A stretch of DNA of 9,583 nucleotides, taken from Candidatus Puniceispirillum sp. (GTDB lineage: Bacteria; Pseudomonadota; Alphaproteobacteria; Puniceispirillales; Puniceispirillaceae). Shown here one piece after another: positions 1 to 6,503 of the stretch. Location of the stretch: assembly GCA_018668795.1 (NCBI GenBank), contig JABJBD010000074.1:1-9583 (forward strand), in the 5' to 3' direction. Within the stretch, counting starts at the first letter, position 1; each line of letters starts with the position of its first letter. The notes under the pieces were generated by a model. The model saw nothing but the letters and a program-made list of their open reading frames with translations. It did not search any database and had not been told where the DNA came from. The translations under genes were made by a program, and so were the position numbers.

Positions 1-1392
1 CGGCAAGGATTTACGGATAGCATGCATCTGCTGACTGGCAAATTTGCGCGCCACTTTTTCGTCAATGATAGGTGCCGGATAGTCTGGTGCCTGGTCTGGT
101 CGTATCCATGGTGTATGGATCAAATTATCCGATACATGTTTCAATTCTGGCACCCAGCGTCGGATAAAATGACCATGCGGATCCTGATCCTGACTTTGCT
201 TTATCGGGTTATAAATCCGTATCGTATTGATTCCGGTAATGCCTGACTGCATCTGACATTGGCTGTAATGAATGCCAGGTTCGTAATCGATAAAATTACG
301 CGCAAGATGAAGCGCGGGACGTCGCCAATCCAGCCACAGATGATAGCTGGCAAAGCTCATGGCCATGGCACGCATCCGAAAGGTCAGCCAGCCTGTCGCT
401 GTCAATGATCGCATCACAGCATCAACAAGCGGATATCCGGTGCGCCCCTTGACCCATGCGGTATATCTGGCAGATGCGTCCGGATGTGATTTGTCCAAAG
501 ACGCATAAGCCGAATGAAAGGGCTTGAATTCTATTGCGGGCTCATCTTCTAGCTTCTGGATGAAATGGCAATGCCAATGCAGGCGACTTTCAAAACTTAT
601 TAATGATTTCAACCAGTTATTTCTATTTCTTTCATCAGCCTCATGTACCAGCATTTGCCGACGGTTGGCGGCTTGAAACACCTCTCGCATCGATACAGCA
701 CCAAAGGCAAGATGCGCCGAAAGCCGCGAACAACTATCGGCCGCGGTAACCGGGGACGACATTTCATAACGATATTTTTGTCCGCGCATTGTTAAGAAAC
801 TTTTTAACAGCGCAATAGCTTCACTACGTCCGCCTTGCTGGCGTGCATGGCATCCATCATCTGCAAGACCCAAAGAGCCGGCACTAGGCACATCCATGGT
901 TTTCAGCTTCACTGACAGCAATTTATCGGGTGCTGGCAAAGCTGGCGCATTCATCAGCTTGTCCCATTTGCCAGCCCATCCCCGACGAGATGTGAGGGGA
1001 CGATGAACACCATGCTGTGGAAATTCATGCCAAGGAAGCTGATGATCTTGGCACCACGCCTGCACAGCCTTGTCACGGGCAAACGTCCAGCCATTACCCG
1101 TTTCCTCATGTGCGTATAAGGCAGTTATGCCATGTTGTTGATTTATGTCAGAAAGAACGCTGACCATATCGCCTACGCGTATCACCAAAGGTTGACCAAG
1201 TTTGGTCAGGCTTTCATCAAGGCTAGCAAGGGTTTCACCCAGAAAAGCATAGTGCCGGTAAGACATGTCGGGCTGAGCCCACAGTTCAGGTTCGACAACA
1301 TAAAGCGGCAAAACAGGGCCAGTAGCACAAGCCGCGAAAAGTGGTGCGTGATCCCAGACACGCAAATCCCTTTTGAACCAAACAACATGCAT
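1..1392 (-). CDS. Photolyase/cryptochrome family flavoprotein (3' end outside window)
   Basis: Reading leftward from ATG at 1392, the frame is open to the window edge: 464 codons with no stop, close to the usual 470-510 residues. The start MHVVWFKRDLRVWDH is the classic N-terminal alpha/beta antenna signature (residues 1 to about 130). The FAD-binding helical domain follows: SCSRLSAHLAFGAVS near 219-233, a TGYPLVDAVMR block (318-328), TGWLTFRMRAM (333-343), LDWRR (354-358), then IRIYNPIKQ and FIRRWVPEL near the end. An AAGGGA ribosome-binding site lies 8 nt upstream. By family, such proteins use FAD and blue light to repair pyrimidine dimers or to signal. Aligned by hand with E. coli PhrB, several active-site residues differ: Glu274 is Arg270, Asn341 is Phe338, Asn378 is His375, Trp382 is Cys379. 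Trp277 and Trp359 are kept (Trp273, Trp356). Family membership is certain. Whether it repairs CPDs, repairs another lesion or is a photoreceptor is open. Confidence 0.93.
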   Translation of the reverse strand, partial: MHVVWFKRDLRVWDHAPLFAACATGPVLPLYVVEPELWAQPDMSYRHYAFLGETLASLDESLTKLGQPLVIRVGDMVSVLSDINQQHGITALYAHEETGNGWTFARDKAVQAWCQDHQLPWHEFPQHGVHRPLTSRRGWAGKWDKLMNAPALPAPDKLLSVKLKTMDVPSAGSLGLADDGCHARQQGGRSEAIALLKSFLTMRGQKYRYEMSSPVTAADSCSRLSAHLAFGAVSMREVFQAANRRQMLVHEADERNRNNWLKSLISFESRLHWHCHFIQKLEDEPAIEFKPFHSAYASLDKSHPDASARYTAWVKGRTGYPLVDAVMRSLTATGWLTFRMRAMAMSFASYHLWLDWRRPALHLARNFIDYEPGIHYSQCQMQSGITGINTIRIYNPIKQSQDQDPHGHFIRRWVPELKHVSDNLIHTPWIRPDQAPDYPAPIIDEKVARKFASQQMHAIRKSLP

Positions 1393-1413
1393 CACTTTGT
1401 CCCTTAACTACCC

Positions 1414-1442
1414 TATATGTGTATTAACGTGCGTAAAATCAA
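1414..1442 (-). promoter_or_regulatory. Candidate sigma-70-type promoter for the leftward photolyase gene
   Basis: On the minus strand TTGATT (1442-1437) and CATATA (1419-1414) are separated by exactly 17 nt. This would start transcription about 15-20 nt before the ATG at 1392. The match is by eye and neither box is perfect. Confidence 0.3.
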
Positions 1443-1471
1443 ATCACTGTGTACAAAGTATATAACTAATA

Positions 1472-1501
1472 TTGCATTTATAATGTTGGCACTCATATAG
1501 C
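1472..1501 (+). promoter_or_regulatory. Candidate promoter for the split-photolyase unit
   Basis: TTGCAT (1472-1477) and TATAGC (1496-1501) lie 18 nt apart, and a perfect TATAAT (1479-1484) sits between them without a good -35 box. The AT-rich 163-bp gap between the two divergent photolyase genes must hold the promoters for both directions. Which boxes are used cannot be decided from sequence alone. Confidence 0.25.
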
Positions 1502-1555
1502 ACGCATTGTAGGGCGAATGCGGTAGTTCATATCCGCGCATACCAAGGATACACC

Positions 1556-2359
1556 ATGTCACTTACGCTTCTTAAATCCAATTTTGATAGTCGCGAAGAC
1601 TTGATCGCATATGTTGCCAGCCTAAGCCCGCATATAGCTGACAAAACCGTCAGCCCAACAATAGGCGGGGAAAAGCCTGCGCAGATCGCTTTAGACGCCA
1701 TAAATCCAGCGCAATATGCGCATAGTCGTAATTACCTTGATGGTGATGTGACGTACCTGTCGCCCTATATCCGGCATGGTATCGTTTCGCTCAATGACGT
1801 CCGCAATCATGCGCTGGCCATAAGTGGCGAACCTAAACAAACTGAAAAATTTATTCAGGAATTAGCATGGCGAGATTACTGGCAAAGACGCTATCGCCAG
1901 AGTCCAGATGATATCTGGCATGATATTGAAAGCTACAAAACCGGATTTGCGGCTGATGATTATGCTGACACTTTACCAGCGGACATTGAAACTGGTCAGA
2001 CTGGGGTTGCGGTAATAGATAGCTTTATCAATGATCTTTGCACAACTGGCTATCTTCATAATCACGCCCGCATGTATGTTGCGGCCTATGTTGTGCATTG
2101 GCGACGCATAAAATGGCAAGCTGGTGCAAAATGGTTCCTGCATCACCTGCTTGATGGTGATCCAGCCAGCAATAATTTATCCTGGCAATGGGTAGCCAGC
2201 ACATTTGCCAACAAACCCTATTTTTACAATCTTGAGAATGTCACTAAATATGCCGCACCGGGGCTGAATGTCGCATCACAGGATAATCTGCCGCTTGCCT
2301 ATTCCTATGATGAATTGGACCGTATCCTATTTCCGTATCGTGAGGATTATAATGGCTAA
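1556..2359 (+). CDS. Short photolyase-like protein: FAD-binding catalytic domain only
   Basis: This 267-residue protein is the C-terminal FAD-binding domain of a DNA photolyase without the N-terminal antenna domain (whole enzymes are about 470 residues). Landmarks in order: the FAD phosphate-site segment VTYLSPYIRHGIVS (65-78), ELAWRDYW (102-109), TGYLHNHARM (164-173), and LDGDPASNNLSWQW (199-212), followed by KPYFYNLENVTKY. Compared by eye with E. coli PhrB, the catalytic and lesion-contacting residues are present: Glu102 (E274), Trp105 (W277), Asn169 (N341), Asn206 (N378). The electron-relay tryptophans W382 and W359 match Trp210 and Trp187, but the outer one (W306) falls on Asp134. AAGGA at 1545-1549 lies 6 nt before the ATG. 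The next gene overlaps by 8 nt and resembles the missing antenna half, so the two are probably translationally coupled and may form one enzyme. FAD-only photolyase relatives are known. Confidence 0.92.
   Translation: MSLTLLKSNFDSREDLIAYVASLSPHIADKTVSPTIGGEKPAQIALDAINPAQYAHSRNYLDGDVTYLSPYIRHGIVSLNDVRNHALAISGEPKQTEKFIQELAWRDYWQRRYRQSPDDIWHDIESYKTGFAADDYADTLPADIETGQTGVAVIDSFINDLCTTGYLHNHARMYVAAYVVHWRRIKWQAGAKWFLHHLLDGDPASNNLSWQWVASTFANKPYFYNLENVTKYAAPGLNVASQDNLPLAYSYDELDRILFPYREDYNG
2342..2346 (+). promoter_or_regulatory. Ribosome-binding site fixing the start at 2352
   Basis: GAGGA sits 5 nt before the ATG at 2352, inside the last codons of the FAD-domain gene. It supports a start at 2352 over the in-frame upstream ATG at 2268. 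It also indicates coupled translation across the 8-nt ATGGCTAA overlap. Confidence 0.7.
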
Positions 2360-2807
2360 TCTTGTTATTCTTCATGAAGATGCACTGTCTCTAAACCATC
2401 CTATTTTTAGTGACGAAACGAAATCCCTATCCACACGAAGCGCGTGGAAACAGCCTGTTTTTATATGGGATTCAAATTATTTTTCTGACGCTGGTTATAG
2501 TTTTAAACGTCTGGTTTTCATCTATGAAACCCTAAGCACATTACCAGTTGATATATATTATGGCAAAATGAATGAGGTGATTGTTCACTTAATCCAAGAG
2601 CAATCTGTGACCGATATATTTATCCCAGAAACACCAAATCCCCAGCTATGCGCATTCATAGACTTCGCCCACAATTTGGTGGCAACGCATGTTATAAATG
2701 AAAAGGCTTTTGTTTCACTTGACCGCACGCCTGACCTTGGGCGGTTTTTTCGTTATTGGAACAAGGCCAAGAAAGCCGCTTTATCACCAGATGGCGTCAG
2801 GCTATAG
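2352..2807 (+). CDS. Stand-alone photolyase antenna-like (alpha/beta) domain protein
   Basis: This 151-residue protein reads like the N-terminal Rossmann-type domain of a photolyase as a separate polypeptide. The first strand NLVILHEDALSLNHP (3-17) parallels the family start of the type LVWFRxDLRxxDN, with the usual arginine replaced. A second strand PVFIWD (35-40) follows, then the helix SFKRLVFIYETLSTL (50-64), a strand VDIYYG (66-71), a helix EVIVHLIQEQ (75-84), and VTDIFIPETPNP (86-97), where whole enzymes have their next strand. The tail RFFRYWNKAKKAAL (131-144) resembles the photolyase linker that ends in a Trp-Lys-rich helix. It overlaps the FAD-domain gene by 8 nt and has its own ribosome-binding site. 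Together the two chains total 418 residues, near a normal photolyase. The likely role is docking on the FAD-domain protein, perhaps carrying an antenna chromophore. The assignment rests on element order, not a profile search. An unrelated Rossmann-like protein is the alternative. Confidence 0.72.
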   Translation: MANLVILHEDALSLNHPIFSDETKSLSTRSAWKQPVFIWDSNYFSDAGYSFKRLVFIYETLSTLPVDIYYGKMNEVIVHLIQEQSVTDIFIPETPNPQLCAFIDFAHNLVATHVINEKAFVSLDRTPDLGRFFRYWNKAKKAALSPDGVRL

Positions 2808-3980
2808 ATCAGGTAAAATTTCAATAGGAAGCCCCGCATAGTTTTCGGCAAATGATTTCATCGCGGCATCTGATGATAAAAGATAATCCATGTCAGCACG
2901 TTGAAGTTTCTTTTCAAATTCCGAATGGCGATGGTCGGTATGTAGCAAAGTTGTACAAAACCAGCTAAACCGTTCGACTTTCCAAACACGGCGAAGTGCA
3001 CGAGATGAATATTCCCGAAGTTGAGCTTCGCTGTCATCACAATAGAAATCAATAAATGCCGCCGATAACAAGGCCACGTCAGCAATGGCAAGGTTTAATC
3101 CTTTGGCCCCAGTAGGGGGAACGATGTGGCCTGCATCACCAGCCAAAAACAGACGTCCAGATGACATAGGTTCAGATACGAATGACCGCATCGGAGTGAT
3201 GCCTTTTTGAATTATTTCACCCCGATTTTGCGTGACGCCAATGCGGATATCCAGCTCATCCCACAAGGCTTCATCCGACCAATTATCAATATGATCTTCA
3301 TTGTCCACTTGAATATAAAGACGGCTGATTTCATTAGACCGCATTGATTGCAATGCAAATCCCCGAGGATGCTGGGCATAAATCACGACTTTATTCATGG
3401 GTGGCGCCTTGGCCAAAATACCAAGCCATGAATAAGGATAAATCAGATCAAAATCATTGCGTATGGTTGCTGGCATGGCCTTGCGGGATACACCGCGGAA
3501 CCCATCACAGCCAGCAACAAAATCGCATGTGAGCGTGTGGTCCTTGCCGTCATGGCGGTAATGCACCTGCGGAGACGCGCCATCAATATCATCAATTCCT
3601 GTCACTTCGGCATCGGTTAGGATAACGGTTCCATTTTGCGCATGTTGTTGAAACAAGTCTTTGACAATTTCAGTCTGGCCATAGGCCATAACCTGTCTTC
3701 CGCTGTCATATTTTTCAATGCTGATCGGATGAACTCCACCGTCAAAAGCAATATCAATACCATGATGCGGCAATCCTTCTTGATCCATTCTTGCGCCTAG
3801 GCCAGCCTCGCGTAAAATATCAACCGTGCCTTGTTCGAGGATTCCAGCCCGAATACGCGCCTCACAATATTGTTGTGACCGCGCTTCAAGAATAACCGAT
3901 GAAATGCCTCTAAGATGAAGAATATGCGCTAATAAGAGGCCTGCTGGCCCGGCCCCGATAATTGCAACTTGAGTTCGCAT
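2802..3980 (-). CDS. pobA: 4-hydroxybenzoate 3-monooxygenase (p-hydroxybenzoate hydroxylase)
   Basis: This cytoplasmic, FAD-dependent, NADPH-using aromatic hydroxylase converts 4-hydroxybenzoate to protocatechuate, feeding the beta-ketoadipate pathway. Counting from the second of two adjacent ATGs (3980) gives 392 residues against 394 in the Pseudomonas enzyme, and the numbering then matches: GAGPAG dinucleotide-binding loop (9-14), Arg42 and Arg44 in RIRAGILEQG, the CDGFRG motif (158-163), Tyr201, Ser212, Arg214 and Tyr222 for substrate binding, and the GDAGHIVPPTGAKGLNLA flavin motif (281-298). The C-terminal Tyr381 in AENYAGLP corresponds to Tyr385. All key residues are present, so an active enzyme is expected. 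The first ATG (3983) is the alternative start; no strong ribosome-binding site distinguishes them. Its stop overlaps the end of the antenna-like gene by 6 nt (convergent). No pobR-like regulator or protocatechuate genes lie in the window, so it is a lone pathway gene here. Confidence 0.96.
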   Translation of the reverse strand: MRTQVAIIGAGPAGLLLAHILHLRGISSVILEARSQQYCEARIRAGILEQGTVDILREAGLGARMDQEGLPHHGIDIAFDGGVHPISIEKYDSGRQVMAYGQTEIVKDLFQQHAQNGTVILTDAEVTGIDDIDGASPQVHYRHDGKDHTLTCDFVAGCDGFRGVSRKAMPATIRNDFDLIYPYSWLGILAKAPPMNKVVIYAQHPRGFALQSMRSNEISRLYIQVDNEDHIDNWSDEALWDELDIRIGVTQNRGEIIQKGITPMRSFVSEPMSSGRLFLAGDAGHIVPPTGAKGLNLAIADVALLSAAFIDFYCDDSEAQLREYSSRALRRVWKVERFSWFCTTLLHTDHRHSEFEKKLQRADMDYLLSSDAAMKSFAENYAGLPIEILPDL

Positions 3981-4076
3981 CATACACTAACAATCCAACC
4001 GTTTAGATATGGTTAGCGTAAAATTTAGCAAAATACCACTCATTAGACATCATACATATTCGTGTAAAAAGTGGTC

Positions 4077-4589
4077 TTAGGGGAAATCTTGATCCTTTTG
4101 CGGTTGTTCACCAATCGCTTGCAAAATCATTTTTCCAATCAGTCCAATCGCAATGACGCGCAAAATGGTTACCGTGGAAGCTGTTAATGAAAATGGATCG
4201 TCCGAGTGCGTAATCCGCATACTAAAATCATCAACTAATCCAAAAATTGCCGCAACAAAAACAAGGACAGCAATTAGCGAAAAATAGCGATTAACAATGG
4301 CACTGACACCAATCAAAACCAACAAAACAATAACTTTGATAATACGTTGATTAAGGGTCGCTTCGGCGAATTGAAGATCAACATTCTCCATCAATCTTAG
4401 TTCGTTGATAAAGAAATCTTTTTTCAAAATAACAAAGGTCAAGGTGCATAATACGATGACAAAATATAACAGAAGCAGAAACAAAAGATTTCGTGAATAA
4501 TTGATTTTTTCATCTTGGTTTGCAAAATCGACATTTGTTAAAGTATCAATTTCTTTTTTGCTTAATTTGCGAAAGAAATCTTCTGACAT
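4077..4589 (-). CDS. Four-helix inner-membrane protein, function unknown
   Basis: This 170-residue protein is not a family I recognise. A charged cytoplasmic N-terminus (1-31, rich in Lys, Glu and Asp) precedes four predicted membrane segments at about 35-55, 83-99, 102-119 and 139-158. The loop after the first helix (56-80) is charged, and the tail is short and hydrophilic. The helix pair 83-119 is almost continuous, split by NRYF. The region is visibly more AT-rich than its neighbours. Upstream, AGGG stands about 8 nt before the ATG. It reads leftward, between the bactofilin terminator and pobA, with about 130 bp upstream and 93 bp downstream, so it is probably transcribed alone. No catalytic motif is visible. 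Frame length, hydrophobic pattern and ribosome-binding site make it a real gene. Confidence 0.8.
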   Translation of the reverse strand: MSEDFFRKLSKKEIDTLTNVDFANQDEKINYSRNLLFLLLLYFVIVLCTLTFVILKKDFFINELRLMENVDLQFAEATLNQRIIKVIVLLVLIGVSAIVNRYFSLIAVLVFVAAIFGLVDDFSMRITHSDDPFSLTASTVTILRVIAIGLIGKMILQAIGEQPQKDQDFP

Positions 4590-4667
4590 AACTGCGCCCT
4601 AAATACCCAGTTTCAATCTCAAAGTAATCTTAGCACAATTAATGTTTGTTTAAAATTCCTGTCATGT

Positions 4668-4696
4668 AAAACCAGCACGCCAAAGGCGCGCTGGTT
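4668..4696 (-). terminator. Rho-independent terminator of the bactofilin operon
   Basis: Arms 4670-4681 and 4685-4696 form a 12-bp stem with a 3-nt loop, 26 nt past the stop of the third bactofilin gene. Read leftward the stem is complete, with one G-U wobble. Read rightward the same position is an A-C mismatch, which indicates leftward use. The following T run is short: four Ts, two of them in the stem. Confidence 0.75.
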
Positions 4697-4721
4697 CAAA
4701 ATTTTAGTTGTATGACGCCGG

Positions 4722-5036
4722 TTACGACTTACGACCTACAGAACCGATAACTTCGGCACCAAGTTCGATTGCAAGCGAGTTCGCCCGCAATTCACCATCT
4801 ACTTTTGCCGTTGATCCAACTGATAGTTCCTCAGTGGTCAAAGTCCCGTTGAAATCACCCGCTAATTCCACACGGTCAGCATTCAAAGTTCCTTTGAAAA
4901 CGCCCATTTCTTCGAGAAACACTTCAACGGCGTTTAATTCACCTGAAAAATTTCCAGAAATAACGACCGGCGCTTCGCCACCATCAAGCTTACCTTCGAC
5001 GACCATGCCCTGAATAATATTTGTACTTCCGTCCAT
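4722..5036 (-). CDS. Bactofilin, short form (third of three)
   Basis: This 104-residue protein is almost entirely the bactofilin core (PF04519 family): a right-handed beta-helix built from short turns of the pattern hydrophobic-x-hydrophobic-x-G-x-hydrophobic-x-G. Visible turns include VVISGNFSGEL (24-34), VFKGTLNADRVELAGDFNGTL (around 46-66, read as two turns), LSVGSTAKVDGEL (71-83) and IELGAEVIGSV (90-100). It lacks the flanking tails of its two upstream paralogues. Bactofilins polymerise without nucleotide into cytoplasmic filaments and scaffold cell-wall enzymes. AAGGAAA lies about 8 nt before the ATG. It is last in a leftward three-gene operon, 49 bp after the second bactofilin and just before a terminator. 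The lack of tails suggests a co-polymerising or filament-modulating subunit, which is inference. Confidence 0.9.
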   Translation of the reverse strand: MDGSTNIIQGMVVEGKLDGGEAPVVISGNFSGELNAVEVFLEEMGVFKGTLNADRVELAGDFNGTLTTEELSVGSTAKVDGELRANSLAIELGAEVIGSVGRKS

Positions 5037-5085
5037 GACTATTTTCCTTTGCTATACCAGACCTAACTGGGATCAAAATTGTTAT

Positions 5086-5496
5086 TTATTTGGCATCTTC
5101 ATCTGTTTCAGCATCAGCGCTTTCAGTGACTTCATCTTCGCTTTCCGCGTGAGGCAAAGAGCTGCCTGTATCTTCGGTCCAGTTATGAACGACACGACAA
5201 TTCAGCGCGGCACCACGGTCCATTTGCAAAGACTGGTAATGGACTTCACCAGCGATTTGCGCTGTTTCCGTTGCCCAAACACTGTGTGCGTGCATTTCAC
5301 CATTATAATGGCCTGAAATCACAACCAGATCGGATTTAATCGCGCCGTGAAATTCACCTTCCGGACCGATTGACACCTTTTCAGCTTCAAGGTCAGCTTC
5401 GACTGTGCCATTGATTTCGATAGATTTAGCATTGCTTATGGTACCCGAAAAATGAGCGCCTTCGCCAATGACTGCTTTTGTTTTTGATATATCCAT
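5086..5496 (-). CDS. Bactofilin with acidic C-terminal tail (second of three)
   Basis: This 136-residue bactofilin (PF04519 family) has beta-helix turns between about residues 8 and 103, such as AVIGEGAHFSGTI (8-20), SIEINGTVEADL (25-36), VSIGPEGEFHGAI (41-53) and LVVISGHYNGEM (57-68). The last 30 residues form a disordered tail with twelve Asp/Glu and only one Lys. The N-terminus MDISKTK lacks the MF-plus-lysine start of the first paralogue, so direct membrane binding is less likely. A good ribosome-binding site (AGAGGA) precedes the ATG. The gap to the first bactofilin gene is 44 bp and to the third 49 bp, consistent with one transcript. As a family member it should polymerise in the cytoplasm. 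The acidic tail may bind a partner or the lysine-rich tail of the first bactofilin, which is inference. Confidence 0.92.
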   Translation of the reverse strand: MDISKTKAVIGEGAHFSGTISNAKSIEINGTVEADLEAEKVSIGPEGEFHGAIKSDLVVISGHYNGEMHAHSVWATETAQIAGEVHYQSLQMDRGAALNCRVVHNWTEDTGSSLPHAESEDEVTESADAETDEDAK

Positions 5497-5540
5497 TCTT
5501 CTATCCTCTGATCTTTATAAATTGATTATCTAAATGACAG

Positions 5541-5933
5541 TTATTCGGCGGTTTCATTTTCAAGTTTAGCTGCCGCCTTAACAATTTTTGCCGGTGCTTT
5601 TTTGAATTTGGCCACTACATGGGCACCAGCCTCAACCTCTATGCCTATACATTTCAGGTCACCCTCAAAGTGGCCAGACGCCTCAATGTGCGCGTTTATG
5701 GATGCAACATCACCGGTGACTGTACCTGAAATGACAACTTCCCCAGTTTCGATACTGCCATTAAGAATGGCACCATCTTCGACGGTTAGCTTGTTGCAGA
5801 TAATTTGCCCTTCCAATTGACCAGCAAGAATGACATCACCATCTGAAATAACCGTTCCTGTGATTCGCATCTGATCATCAATTACAGACACTTTTTGGGT
5901 ATCCGCATCGTTTGACTCTGTATTTTTAAACAT
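5541..5933 (-). CDS. Bactofilin with membrane-type N-terminus and lysine-rich tail (first of three)
   Basis: From the ATG at 5933 this is a 130-residue bactofilin. The frame also opens at 5963, but AGGGGG at 5939-5944 sits just before the 5933 start and the protein then begins MFKNTES. That resembles the short MF-plus-lysine membrane-targeting start reported for Caulobacter BacA. The beta-helix core runs from about residue 20 to 108, with turns such as MRITGTVISDGDVILAGQL (22-40, read as two turns), LTVEDGAILNGSI (49-61) and VVISGTVTGDV (67-77). The tail carries six Lys in 109-123 and ends acidic. It is the promoter-proximal gene of the leftward operon and divergent from the M23 endopeptidase unit. 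It is the best candidate for the main scaffold that recruits wall enzymes to the membrane. Family assignment is firm; the role is by analogy. Confidence 0.93.
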   Translation of the reverse strand: MFKNTESNDADTQKVSVIDDQMRITGTVISDGDVILAGQLEGQIICNKLTVEDGAILNGSIETGEVVISGTVTGDVASINAHIEASGHFEGDLKCIGIEVEAGAHVVAKFKKAPAKIVKAAAKLENETAE

Positions 5934-5938
5934 AACAA

Positions 5939-5944
5939 CCCCCT
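5939..5944 (-). promoter_or_regulatory. Strong ribosome-binding site choosing the start at 5933
   Basis: AGGGGG lies 5 nt from the ATG at 5933. It falls inside the open frame that begins at 5963, so the upstream ATG is probably not used. Confidence 0.7.
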
Positions 5945-6019
5945 GATAATGCGAGCCTATCAAATTTTTTCTAATAAAGTTAAGATTAATTGTTTGCCTA
6001 TGCGTTCTAAAGGTAACAA

Positions 6020-6048
6020 TTTATAGAAACTGTCGTAAATAATAGTAA
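6020..6048 (-). promoter_or_regulatory. Candidate promoter of the bactofilin operon
   Basis: On the minus strand TTACTA (6048-6043) and TATAAA (6025-6020) are 17 nt apart, which would give a leader of about 80 nt before the first bactofilin start. The -10 box is good and the -35 box weak. The 197-bp gap between 5933 and 6131 is very AT-rich and must serve both divergent units. Confidence 0.3.
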
Positions 6049-6130
6049 GATTTATTCCGTTGCATGACTTTGGTCAGTAGTCTTAACGGCTCATTTTAAT
6101 TTTTATTAAGTCGCGTGGTTTGAGGAAGTT

Positions 6131-6499
6131 ATGAGTGAAGATGTAGTCGACATTCGAAAACGGATTGAAGAAATTCGAAACGAGGTTAGTTCGGCGTCTA
6201 TTTCACAGCGTGAACAGCCTCGTTCACGAACCATGGGGAACATTGCTGAGCTGGCTGTAGCGCAAGGGTCTGCACAACCGCAATATCAAGATGAGACAGA
6301 CAAAGTTCCGGAAAATGCCGTACCACAAGACGCGCCGCAGAATGATACAAAGGCCGCGCTTGATTCAGCATTGCAGATGCCTGCCTTTACTTTGAATGTG
6401 AAGAATCAGGTATCAAACAAAACATTATTTGCGTTCTGTATAATTCAGACACTTTCAAACATTGCCATTATTGGCGTCTTGTTATGGAAGCTTGGATAA
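6131..6499 (+). CDS. Small single-pass membrane protein linked to bactofilin/M23 genes
   Basis: This 122-residue protein is of unknown family. Residues 1-20 (MSEDVVDIRKRIEEIRNEVS) look like a charged amphipathic or coiled-coil helix. Residues 21-90 are Gln-, Ala-, Pro- and Asp-rich and probably disordered. One membrane helix (99-118) ends in WKLG. With no signal peptide and a C-terminal helix, the bulk should face the cytoplasm. GAGGA sits just upstream of the ATG. It is the first gene of the rightward unit; its stop is 4 nt from the start of the M23 endopeptidase, so the two are co-expressed, and it is divergent from the bactofilin operon. A role as linker between the cytoplasmic bactofilin scaffold and the membrane-anchored peptidase fits this topology but is inference. 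No homologue is recognised. Confidence 0.82.
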   Translation: MSEDVVDIRKRIEEIRNEVSSASISQREQPRSRTMGNIAELAVAQGSAQPQYQDETDKVPENAVPQDAPQNDTKAALDSALQMPAFTLNVKNQVSNKTLFAFCIIQTLSNIAIIGVLLWKLG

Positions 6500-6503
6500 A
6501 TTG

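Noticed and set aside
1206..1388. Leftward 60-codon frame starting near the photolyase start
   Set aside because: It is an out-of-frame reading of the same DNA; the frame starting at 1392 gives the photolyase sequence.
1132..1407. Rightward open frame of 91 codons
   Set aside because: It lies antisense to the N-terminal part of the photolyase gene, whose family signature is clear; no ribosome-binding site or recognisable protein.
2268..2351. In-frame upstream extension of the antenna-like gene
   Set aside because: It lies inside the FAD-domain gene; GAGGA just before 2352 and the strand-forming MANLVILHED start favour the shorter protein.
4035..4075. Inverted repeat ACCACT/AGTGGT between pobA and the membrane protein
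   Set aside because: Six-bp arms with a 29-nt loop are too weak for a terminator, and no known operator is recognised.
5602..5820. Rightward 72-codon frame within the first bactofilin
   Set aside because: Antisense shadow of the repetitive beta-helix coding sequence.
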